Origin: Candidatus Cloacimonadota bacterium
Lineage (GTDB): Bacteria > Cloacimonadota > Cloacimonadia > Cloacimonadales > Cloacimonadaceae
Assembly (NCBI GenBank): GCA_028703735.1
Contig: JAQVMI010000082.1
Coordinates: 1-7,489, forward strand
Length of the DNA: 7,489 nucleotides
Reading direction: 5' to 3'
Shown piece by piece: positions 1 through 6,814 of this stretch (position 1 is its first letter; every line of letters starts with the position of its first letter). The notes beneath the pieces were generated by a model, which was given only the letters and a program-made list of their open reading frames with translations, was not told where the DNA came from and ran no database searches. The translations under genes were made by a program, and so were the position numbers.

Positions 1-1520
1 TTGGAAAAAGCAAAGCACGTCTGCATGAGGCAAGTGAATCTGGTATATCATTTAAGGATGTAGCCGGTGTGGATGAAGCAAAAGAAGAACTTCAGGAAAT
101 TGTGGAATTCTTAAAAGACCCCAAAAAGTTCCAACGTTTAGGCGGAAGGATACCTCGCGGTGTATTATTAGTAGGCAGACCCGGCACGGGTAAAACCCTT
201 TTAGCAAAGGCAGTTTCCGGTGAAGCTGGAGTTCCCTTCTTTTCTATTAGTGGATCAGATTTTGTGGAGATGTTTGTAGGTGTAGGCGCTGCCAGAGTTC
301 GTGATCTGTTTGAACAAGCCAAGAAGAATTCGCCCTGCATAACATTTATCGATGAAATTGATGCAGTTGGCAGGCATAGAGGAACCGGTTTAGGGGGTGG
401 TCATGATGAACGTGAACAAACCTTGAATCAATTGTTAGTGGAGATGGATGGTTTTGAACCCAACGAAGCGGTAATAATTATTGCTGCAACAAACCGACCT
501 GATATTCTTGATCCGGCTCTGCTACGTCCTGGACGTTTTGATCGTCAGGTAACAGTCGATTTGCCGGATATTAAGGGACGTACAGAGATTTTGAAGGTAC
601 ATTCCGCCAAAGTACCCCTTGGTGAAGATGTTCATTTAGAGCTGATCTCGCGTGGAACTCCCGGTTTTAGCGGAGCAGATCTGGCAAATCTGGTTAATGA
701 AGCCGCTCTAATTGCCGCAAGCAAGAATAAAACCTGCATCGAAATGCACGATTTTGAAGAAGCTAAGGACAAACTGACCTTAGGTAAAGAAAAGAAAAGC
801 CGCGTTATTCCCGAAGAGGATAAACGACTAACTGCCTATCATGAGATTGGTCATGTTTTAACTTCCATATTTCAGGATAAAACTGAACCGGTTCATAAAG
901 TATCCATTATCCCACGGGGTTTTACAGGTGGTGCCACACACTATCTGTTAAGCGATAAATCTGGCTATTCGCGCAGCTATTTAAAGCAGTTTTTGATTAG
1001 TCTTTTAGGTGGACGTGCTGCCGAAGAGATTGTATTTGGAGAGCTTACCACAGGTGCAGGAAACGATTTGGAACGCTGCACTGATATCGCAAAAAAGATG
1101 GTTTGCGCTTGGGGTATGAGCGATAAAATTGGACCAATGACCATTGGTAAAGAACAAGGTGAGGTTTTTTTAGGGAAGGAATTGGGAAACCGTGATGTGT
1201 ATAGCGATGAAACTTCTCAGATGGTGGATAGGGAAATTAGAGAACTAATTGCCGATGCACACCAGCAGGCAAGGATTATCCTTACGAATCACAGAAAGCT
1301 TATGGACATTCTGGCAGAAGAATTGCAGGAAAAAGAAACCCTGGGAACAGATGAGATTTTTATGCTTATTCTGAATAATCTGGGTGATTCGGATCCCGAT
1401 ATGGTAAATGCTAAATACAAGAAAGCACAAGAATTACGCTTTGATCACAGCGATCCCAAAGTAGTTACTGATGATGCAGAACCCACCATATTTGACGAAA
1501 AACCGAAAGAGGAAGACTGA
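1..1520 (+). CDS. ftsH: ATP-dependent zinc metalloprotease FtsH, 3' part (5' end outside window)
   Basis: Membrane-anchored AAA+ protease that unfolds and degrades membrane and short-lived cytosolic proteins as a hexamer. The reading frame is open to the left edge (first whole codon at 3; 505 codons visible), so the GTG at 69 is not the start. The visible part opens with GKSKARL, where the family's cytosolic part begins, so the two N-terminal membrane segments and the domain between them (about 135-140 residues in E. coli) lie outside. Counting from the codon at 3: Walker A GRPGTGKT 58-65, pore loop MFVGVG 90-95, Walker B with D117/E118, second region of homology from about 161 with arginine fingers R178 and R181, zinc site HEIGH 280-284, and probable third zinc ligand D355 in GAGNDLER. 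All catalytic residues are present. Oddities: Arg replaces the usual Pro in the Walker A loop, and Ile replaces the usual Ala in HEAGH. It ends in an acidic tail. The stop shares one base with the hslV start. Confidence 0.97.
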   Translation, partial: GKSKARLHEASESGISFKDVAGVDEAKEELQEIVEFLKDPKKFQRLGGRIPRGVLLVGRPGTGKTLLAKAVSGEAGVPFFSISGSDFVEMFVGVGAARVRDLFEQAKKNSPCITFIDEIDAVGRHRGTGLGGGHDEREQTLNQLLVEMDGFEPNEAVIIIAATNRPDILDPALLRPGRFDRQVTVDLPDIKGRTEILKVHSAKVPLGEDVHLELISRGTPGFSGADLANLVNEAALIAASKNKTCIEMHDFEEAKDKLTLGKEKKSRVIPEEDKRLTAYHEIGHVLTSIFQDKTEPVHKVSIIPRGFTGGATHYLLSDKSGYSRSYLKQFLISLLGGRAAEEIVFGELTTGAGNDLERCTDIAKKMVCAWGMSDKIGPMTIGKEQGEVFLGKELGNRDVYSDETSQMVDREIRELIADAHQQARIILTNHRKLMDILAEELQEKETLGTDEIFMLILNNLGDSDPDMVNAKYKKAQELRFDHSDPKVVTDDAEPTIFDEKPKEED

Positions 1521-2050
1521 TGGTGATGCATGGAACCACGATAATTGGAATACACAGAGGTGGACATACTGCTATCTGTGGAGATGGACAAGTTACCTTG
1601 GGTGATGCTATCCTTAAAGGGACTGCTGTAAAAGTTCGAAGAATCTACGATGGCAAAGTGATTATCGGTTTTGCAGGTGCTACTGCTGATGCATTTAGCC
1701 TGTTAGAGAAGTTTGAAGAAAAATTGAAAAGCAACAAGGGAGTACTGCGAAAAGCAGCCATAGATTTAGCCCGTGATTGGCGTCAGGATAAATATCTGCG
1801 CCGTCTGGAAGCTATGCTGATTGCCGGAGATAAAGATGGAGTGCTGCTTATCAGTGGGGTTGGAGATGTTTTAGAACCCGATGACAACATTGTTGCCATT
1901 GGTAGCGGCGGAAATTATGCCCTTGCAGCAGCACGTGCTTTGGCAGCAAAAACCAAGCTAAGTGCAAAAGAGATTGCTGTGGAAGCTATAACAATTGCTT
2001 CAGGAATCTGTATTTACACAAATAATAACCATATAATAGAGGAAATTTGA
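1520..2050 (+). CDS. hslV: ATP-dependent protease proteolytic subunit HslV (ClpQ)
   Basis: Threonine peptidase of the HslUV (ClpYQ) complex, a bacterial proteasome relative made of two stacked HslV hexamers capped by HslU in the cytoplasm. The 176 residues match the family's usual length. It begins MVMHG-TT: Thr6 should become the N-terminal nucleophile after loss of a five-residue propeptide, as in Thermotoga and Bacillus homologues that begin with a short extension before TT. Other expected active-site residues are visible: Asp22 in GDGQVT, Lys38 in the KVRR motif, and Ser129 in GSGG (17, 33 and 124 in mature numbering). [22 protein letters not shown] and the C-terminal ICIYTNNN are family signatures. 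The ATG at 1520 is chosen over the in-frame ATG at 1526 because AGAGGA (1508-1513) sits 6 nt before it. The start shares a base with the ftsH stop (TGATG) and the stop overlaps the hslU start, so all three are probably coupled. Confidence 0.97.
   Translation: MVMHGTTIIGIHRGGHTAICGDGQVTLGDAILKGTAVKVRRIYDGKVIIGFAGATADAFSLLEKFEEKLKSNKGVLRKAAIDLARDWRQDKYLRRLEAMLIAGDKDGVLLISGVGDVLEPDDNIVAIGSGGNYALAAARALAAKTKLSAKEIAVEAITIASGICIYTNNNHIIEEI
2038..2043 (+). promoter_or_regulatory. Ribosome binding site supporting the hslU TTG start
   Basis: AGAGGA lies inside the last hslV codons, 3 nt before the TTG at 2047. The spacing is short, but this is the only purine-rich site near the start. An in-frame stop (TAA at 2026) and the absence of any ATG or GTG between it and 2047 leave the TTG as the only usable start that keeps the full conserved N-terminus of HslU. 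Confidence 0.5.
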
Positions 2051-3417
2051 ACCCCAATAATAGCGAATCGTTAACCCCTCAGCGCATAGTAGAAGAGCTG
2101 GATAAATATATCATTGGTCAACACCAAGCCAAAAGAAGCGTAGCTATTGCTTTGCGGAACCGTTGGCGCAGACAGCAGATTTCAGGCGATATGAAAGGGG
2201 AGATTATCCCCAATAATATCATTCTTATTGGTCCCACAGGTGTGGGGAAAACAGAGATTGCCAGAAGGATATCACGCCTTACCAATGCTCCTTTCATCAA
2301 AGTGGAAGCTTCCAAATTTACCGAGGTTGGTTATGTGGGTAGAGATGTGGAATCCATGGTTCGCGAACTGATGAATTATGCAGTATCACAGGTTCGGGAA
2401 ATGATGGTAAACGAAGTTCAGGACACTGCACTACATGCGGCAGAAGAGCATATTCTGGATATTCTGCTGCCACGCTCTAAGAAATATAAAAAAACTCCTG
2501 ATGGTGTGGATAATCCCGAACTAACCCGCTATTTACGCAGCCGCGAAAAGATGAGAACAAAGCTGCACTCAGGCGATTTGAATGATAAGGAAATCGAGAT
2601 AGAATCTGATCTTGATGGATATCCTTCTTTCGATATATTTCCCAATTCTAACATGGAAATGCTCGATATAGATTTTAATGAAATGCTGGCGAACATTATC
2701 CCGGGAAGAGGCAACAATAGAAAGATGCAAACCACCGTGTCCGCTGCCCTAAAGCGATTTACAGAGCTTGAAATTAACCGCATGGTAAGTAAAGAAAAGC
2801 TTACAGAAACTGCACGCCAAAGTGTTGAAGACAACGGAATAATCTTTATTGATGAGATCGATAAAATTGCTGCGGCAGATCGTCAGGGTGGAATTGATGT
2901 TTCCCGCAGCGGAGTTCAACGTGATTTATTACCTATTGTGGAGGGCAGTAAAGTGCCCACCAAGCATGGAACGATAGATACTTCACACATCTTATTTATA
3001 GCTGCCGGAGCATTTCATACTTCCAAACCTTCGGATCTTATACCGGAGTTACAAGGAAGATTTCCCATTAGAGTAGAGCTGAACAGCCTTACGCAAGATG
3101 ATTTTGAGCGCATCCTTATAGAACCGGAGAATTCCTTAACCAAGCAGTATAAAGCTATGTTCCGTAGCGAGAAAGTGGATTTGAAATTCAATCATGATGC
3201 TGTTCAGGAAATTGCCAGATTTGCAGCTTTGGCAAATGAGAAAATGGAAGATATTGGAGCCAGACGCTTACACACAATAATGAATGCTTTACTGGATGAA
3301 TATCTTTTCGAGATGCCATCTGCATCTCTAAAAAGCGTGAAAATCACCAAGAAAATGGTAAGTGAACGTCTAACACCCTTGATTGAAAGCGAAGACCTAT
3401 CTCGCTTCATCTTGTAA
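2047..3417 (+). CDS. hslU: ATP-dependent protease ATPase subunit HslU (ClpY)
   Basis: AAA+ unfoldase that recognises substrates and threads them into HslV. The 456 residues are 13 more than the E. coli protein. Visible in order: N-terminal [18 protein letters not shown] (8-25), Walker A GPTGVGKT 62-69, pore loop GYVG 95-98, a variable I-domain from about 110 to 240, Walker B FIDEID with D269/E270, arginine finger R338 in [11 protein letters not shown], sensor-2 arginines R406/R407 in GARRL, and the C-terminal tail EDLSRFIL. In the family this tail inserts into HslV pockets and activates it, so the pair should be functional together. R338 and R406/R407 are each offset by 13 from the E. coli equivalents, so the extra length lies before them, probably in the N-terminus and I-domain. 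The start is TTG, overlapping the hslV stop as TTGA. The MFS gene follows after 3 nt. Confidence 0.97.
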   Translation: MNPNNSESLTPQRIVEELDKYIIGQHQAKRSVAIALRNRWRRQQISGDMKGEIIPNNIILIGPTGVGKTEIARRISRLTNAPFIKVEASKFTEVGYVGRDVESMVRELMNYAVSQVREMMVNEVQDTALHAAEEHILDILLPRSKKYKKTPDGVDNPELTRYLRSREKMRTKLHSGDLNDKEIEIESDLDGYPSFDIFPNSNMEMLDIDFNEMLANIIPGRGNNRKMQTTVSAALKRFTELEINRMVSKEKLTETARQSVEDNGIIFIDEIDKIAAADRQGGIDVSRSGVQRDLLPIVEGSKVPTKHGTIDTSHILFIAAGAFHTSKPSDLIPELQGRFPIRVELNSLTQDDFERILIEPENSLTKQYKAMFRSEKVDLKFNHDAVQEIARFAALANEKMEDIGARRLHTIMNALLDEYLFEMPSASLKSVKITKKMVSERLTPLIESEDLSRFIL

Positions 3418-3420
3418 AAT

Positions 3421-4728
3421 ATGTTCTCCAAACTTAAAGGCTTATTCATATCCCTTAGCATCCGTAACTACCGCATTTTTTGCATGGGTCAGGGAATTTC
3501 ACTTATCGGAACTTGGATTCAGCGGACAACTATGGGTTGGTTTGTTTATCGCTTAACCGGTTCTGCATTTTTACTTGGCTTGGTAAGCTTTCTTTCCATG
3601 ATTCCTTCTGTGTTTATAAGTCCTTTTGCAGGTGCTTGGGCAGATAGATGGAATAGGCACCATATCATGATTTTAACCCAGGTGGCATTCTTTATCCAGA
3701 CATCTGTACTGGCAATTTTAGTGCTTTCTGGCACAATAAATGAGAACGTTCAGTATCCCATCCTGATTATGGCAATCTTGCAGGGAATAATTGAGGCAAT
3801 TGATGCTCCTATTCGTCAGAGTTTTGTGATAGACCTGGTGCAGAAGCGAAGCATGCTACCCAACGCAATAGCAACGAATTCTGCAATGTTCAATGGTGCC
3901 AGATTGATAGGACCTGCTGTGGGTGGTTTGTTAATAATCCTTCTTAGTGAGGGTGTGTGCTTTGCCCTGAATGCTTTTTCCTATATTCCTGTGATTATTT
4001 CGCTACTGTTTATCCGGATTCACTATCCTCCAGTTGTAAAAAGCTCGGAATCTACCTTTAAAAAGATTATGGATGGATGGAAGTATTCCTGGAGCAGTTA
4101 CCCTATCCGCTTTCTTGTCCTGAATCTGGCTATTTACACACTGTTTGGAATGTCTTATACTACCCTTATGCCTGTTTTTGCAAAGGATATACTGCATGGC
4201 AATTCCGGAACACAGGGTATATTGATGTCCACTGCTGGAATCGGTGCTTTAACGGGTTCTATGTTTCTTGCCTCAAAGAAGTTCATAAAAGGTATGGCAC
4301 TAAGGCTAATTATAACTGGATTATCTTTCAGTTTATCCTTAATCTGTTTCGCTTTATCCGGTTCGATGTGGCTAAGCATGTTCTTGATGTTATTCATCGG
4401 ATTTTCGGGAATGATGACCATGGCTACTACGAATACCCTTATTCAAAGTGTAGTAGCAGATGATATGAGAGGACGGGTTATAGCACTGTATACAATGGCT
4501 TTTTCCAGCATGGCACCCTTTGGGAGCCTTGTAATGGGAACCTTAACCAGCCATTTTGGAGCTCGTTATACACTAATTATCTGTTCAACCATCTTTCTAT
4601 TGTGGTCGCTTAGTAGTTTGCGCCATTCCTCTCAATTCCTTCGTGGTATATTAAGAATGCTGGTAATAAGCAATAACAAAGAAATGTACAGGGTAAAAAG
4701 CCTTGCTCCGGAGCTAATAGTAAGATGA
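3421..4728 (+). CDS. Major facilitator superfamily exporter, MFS_3 / EntS-like
   Basis: Predicted inner-membrane proton-coupled exporter of 435 residues with about 12 hydrophobic segments in two halves. Family marks: an N-terminal stretch ending in LIGTWIQ (28-34), motif A between TM2 and TM3 (GAWADRWNRH, 71-80), AIDAPIRQSF (126-135), a conserved GARLIGPAVGGLL (159-171), and a motif A-like DDMRGRV (347-353) in the second half. These point to the MFS_3 group that includes the enterobactin exporter EntS, but that group is broad and the substrate cannot be read from the sequence. No siderophore genes are nearby. The start at 3421 fits the family N-terminus and is 3 nt after the hslU stop. No Shine-Dalgarno sequence is visible upstream, so translation probably depends on ribosomes finishing hslU. 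The stop overlaps the next start as ATGA. The C-terminal tail after about residue 402 is basic and probably cytoplasmic. Confidence 0.9.
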   Translation: MFSKLKGLFISLSIRNYRIFCMGQGISLIGTWIQRTTMGWFVYRLTGSAFLLGLVSFLSMIPSVFISPFAGAWADRWNRHHIMILTQVAFFIQTSVLAILVLSGTINENVQYPILIMAILQGIIEAIDAPIRQSFVIDLVQKRSMLPNAIATNSAMFNGARLIGPAVGGLLIILLSEGVCFALNAFSYIPVIISLLFIRIHYPPVVKSSESTFKKIMDGWKYSWSSYPIRFLVLNLAIYTLFGMSYTTLMPVFAKDILHGNSGTQGILMSTAGIGALTGSMFLASKKFIKGMALRLIITGLSFSLSLICFALSGSMWLSMFLMLFIGFSGMMTMATTNTLIQSVVADDMRGRVIALYTMAFSSMAPFGSLVMGTLTSHFGARYTLIICSTIFLLWSLSSLRHSSQFLRGILRMLVISNNKEMYRVKSLAPELIVR

Positions 4729-5414
4729 AGATATTTGTTCATTTGGGTAAACGGAATCCTGATTATCGTAGCATCATGCGTTTGCAGCAGGACTTTATGG
4801 TTCAGGATATAACCATTCCTGTCTCCAGAACCGTAATTGCGGAACAAACACATTCACGTTTAGTTCACATTTGTACCGAGGGAGATTCCGGAGCTGGATT
4901 TGGGGATAAACCTCAAATACAAACTGCTGATGGATTTATCACAAACATCCCCAATCAATTCCTCTTAATCCGCACAGCAGATTGTACCCCCGTAATCCTT
5001 ATGGACAAACAACAGATGGTAGTTTGTGCTCTGCATAGCGGCAGAGAAGGTACCCGCAAAAACATAAGCGGAGAAGCTGTTTCCCTAATGATCTCACATT
5101 ATGGCTGTCAACCCCGAAACATCTGTGCTTTTATAGGAGCAGGTATCTGCCATAAACATTACCAGGTAAGCGAAGATGTATACTCCGAATATAATGAAAG
5201 CATGCTTGCTATGGGCTTAAATCCTGCCCGGGACATCCCCCGCCACATTGATATCCGCAGAGGAATCTTTCAGCAATTAATTCAAGCAGGACTCCCATTT
5301 TTTAACATAGAAAACATCCACGATTGCACCTTTGAAGATCCAGAGTATCACTCCTTCAGAAGAGAGGGAAGCCAAAACCGCCAAATAAACCTTGTGGGTA
5401 TTATTAATGAATAA
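4725..5414 (+). CDS. pgeF: PgeF/YfiH family protein (laccase-domain purine nucleoside phosphorylase, DUF152)
   Basis: Cytoplasmic single-domain protein of 229 residues, somewhat shorter than typical members. The family (YfiH, YlmD, human LACC1/FAMIN) was once called a polyphenol oxidase. Members are now reported to act on purine nucleosides (phosphorolysis and adenosine deamination), and E. coli YfiH/PgeF is linked to correcting peptidoglycan precursors. The three expected metal or active-site ligands are visible: H43 in EQTHS, C87 in TADCTPV and H104 in ALHSG. The ADGFIT block (68-73), the AFIG block (135-138) and the C-terminal CTFEDPEYHSFRREG (201-215) also match. It is divergent: the near-invariant HAGWRG reads HSGREG (104-109), and IGPxIGPCCYEV reads IGAGICHKHYQV. 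Assignment to the family is firm, but activity and substrate are less certain. The ATG overlaps the MFS stop (ATGA), with GGAG at 4710-4713 as a distant possible ribosome site. Confidence 0.85.
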   Translation: MKIFVHLGKRNPDYRSIMRLQQDFMVQDITIPVSRTVIAEQTHSRLVHICTEGDSGAGFGDKPQIQTADGFITNIPNQFLLIRTADCTPVILMDKQQMVVCALHSGREGTRKNISGEAVSLMISHYGCQPRNICAFIGAGICHKHYQVSEDVYSEYNESMLAMGLNPARDIPRHIDIRRGIFQQLIQAGLPFFNIENIHDCTFEDPEYHSFRREGSQNRQINLVGIINE

Positions 5415-6699
5415 GACTATTACGAATGCTGCCGGAAATCTAATCCTGGAATTGCGCCAGGATAGCATGTCTGCTTGGTTAACCATCAAAGAAACCGGAA
5501 AACTAATTGATGAGCGTGATATAGTATCCTTGATAGAGGAAGCAGGCATAAAAACAGGTTTTGATGAAGCCCTTAGGTTTATCCGCGAAAACGATCTTGA
5601 AAAGGAATATAACGTCCCCTTCCCCATTGCAGTATGCAATGTATCGGAAGGCAGTTCCACTTTGCGCTATCACTTCAATCCCGATCTGAAACCGGATTTT
5701 TCTCATGGTCTCATTTTATCTGAACTGGAAAGGCTGCACTTTGTGAGCTTGAATGGAATTGTTGCAGATTATTCTCATAACCTGTTCGAGCAGGAAGGCA
5801 GCATATACGATATCTTTGGAGAGCTGATTCAGCCAGATTCCATAGACACTGATCAAGCAAAAAAGCTGGAGGGAAATAATGTTAGATACGATGCTGCTAC
5901 TCGCGAATTTATTGCCTGTAAACCCGGATATCCATATTTGGATGAACAGGGGAAAATCTGCGTTTCAGACTTACTGCTAATAAATGGCGAAGATTTCCCC
6001 AGTGATGCCAGTATTTCTGTTCCAGTAGATTTAGTGATTCAGGGTAATCTGGCATGTGCAGAAATTGAATGCCTTGGTTCGCTTTCAATTAGAGGTGATT
6101 TACATTCCAGCTCGTTAATTTGTCACTCTGATCTGCTTGTTAATGGAGATATAGTATCTTGTAACAAGCAGGGGGTACTTGTTTGGGGAGAAACCACGTG
6201 TTCAGGTATAAGGGAATCGAGGCTGTTTTGTAAGAAACAGATTCGCTTTTCTGAAACCATAGAAAACTGTGTGATAGCCACTGATAGTGAGATTATTGGC
6301 ATTGGAAACAATTCTGAGATTAAAGGTGGTTCCACACAGGCTGGTGGTTCGATATCCATTGCTAAAGCAGGAATGGGTAATAATAATGTAACAGAGATCG
6401 AGATTGCTATAAGCCCATTTTATAGAGCTATTTTGATGCAAATGACACGCGAACTTATTAAACTGAAAGATGATACAGAAGGTAATTCTGTTGCCATAAA
6501 TGAATTGCAATCCAAAATCAAGGTTACGGAACGAGAGCTTGATGATCAGCTTAATGCTTTTTTACACCGCCCTGCAGAGGATCGTAAAAGTGTGATAGTT
6601 AGTTCAGAAATTAAACCACTTACCTCCATTAGAGTTCTGAAACATACTTACGAAATTTCAAGCCATCAATTTGATGGCGAATTTATAGAAAAAGACTAA
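5407..6699 (+). CDS. FapA/DUF342-like beta-helix protein
   Basis: 430-residue protein without a signal peptide or membrane segment, probably cytoplasmic. It resembles the FapA (DUF342) family: an N-terminal domain of about 70 residues (with SMSAWLTI at 20-27), a middle region, a right-handed beta-helix of short repeats (about 200-320; for example DLVIQGNLACAEI, LSIRGDLHSSS, LLVNGDIVSC), then a likely coiled-coil hairpin (about 338-388) and a short beta C-terminus. FapA of Vibrio vulnificus affects polar flagellum assembly and binds EIIA-Glc, but most DUF342 proteins have no known role and no flagellar gene is visible here. The usual GKPG-type motif between the N-terminal domain and the helix appears to be replaced (DIFGELI). 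The beta-helix carries seven cysteines. The ATG at 5407 overlaps pgeF by 8 nt and is preferred to a TTG at 5392 that would add MWVLL without a ribosome site; even at 5407 the site is weak, suggesting coupling. Confidence 0.78.
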   Translation: MNKTITNAAGNLILELRQDSMSAWLTIKETGKLIDERDIVSLIEEAGIKTGFDEALRFIRENDLEKEYNVPFPIAVCNVSEGSSTLRYHFNPDLKPDFSHGLILSELERLHFVSLNGIVADYSHNLFEQEGSIYDIFGELIQPDSIDTDQAKKLEGNNVRYDAATREFIACKPGYPYLDEQGKICVSDLLLINGEDFPSDASISVPVDLVIQGNLACAEIECLGSLSIRGDLHSSSLICHSDLLVNGDIVSCNKQGVLVWGETTCSGIRESRLFCKKQIRFSETIENCVIATDSEIIGIGNNSEIKGGSTQAGGSISIAKAGMGNNNVTEIEIAISPFYRAILMQMTRELIKLKDDTEGNSVAINELQSKIKVTERELDDQLNAFLHRPAEDRKSVIVSSEIKPLTSIRVLKHTYEISSHQFDGEFIEKD

Positions 6700-6814
6700 T
6701 TCACTATTGTATTTGTTATTCGGGGTTTACCATAGTGTCATATGTATCTGGTAATGACTTTATGATACTGTCCCAATCTGTGCTAAAGCAAATGGATATT
6801 TTGGAGTCGACCTA
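6700..6814 (+). other. Intergenic region with an imperfect dyad (6732-6742 / 6761-6771)
   Basis: This is the only gap over a few bases in the window. It holds an 11-bp stem: 6732-6742 pairs with 6761-6771 around an 18-nt loop, with two G-U pairs if read as RNA. No T-run follows on either strand, so it is not a standard intrinsic terminator. A second short inverted repeat, CACTAT (6702-6707) with ATAGTG (6732-6737), competes for the same left arm. The region may hold a promoter or operator for the downstream gene, but I see no convincing -35/-10 pair. Function is unknown. Confidence 0.35.
6803..6806 (+). promoter_or_regulatory. Shine-Dalgarno site of the propeller gene
   Basis: GGAG sits 8 nt before the ATG at 6815, a good spacing. 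It fixes the start just ahead of a clear signal peptide. Confidence 0.65.

Noticed and set aside
69..71. GTG as the ftsH start
   Set aside because: The frame is open and family-like (GKSKARL...ISFKDVAG) back to the left edge, so the real start is outside the window.
4077..4463. 128-codon forward frame inside the MFS gene
   Set aside because: It lies wholly within a well-supported membrane protein gene in another frame, is rich in Cys, Tyr and His as out-of-frame readings often are, and matches nothing I recognise.
5277..5660. 127-codon reverse-strand frame across the pgeF/FapA-like junction
   Set aside because: It is antisense to two supported genes, has no ribosome site or recognisable domain, and is best seen as a shadow.
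6761..6766. TATGAT as a -10 box for the propeller gene
   Set aside because: No acceptable -35 element lies 16-18 nt upstream (the nearest, GTGTCA at 6735-6740, is 20 nt away), and the hexamer is part of the dyad.
6700..6771. Intrinsic terminator after the FapA-like gene
   Set aside because: The stem is AT-rich and no T-run follows it on either strand.
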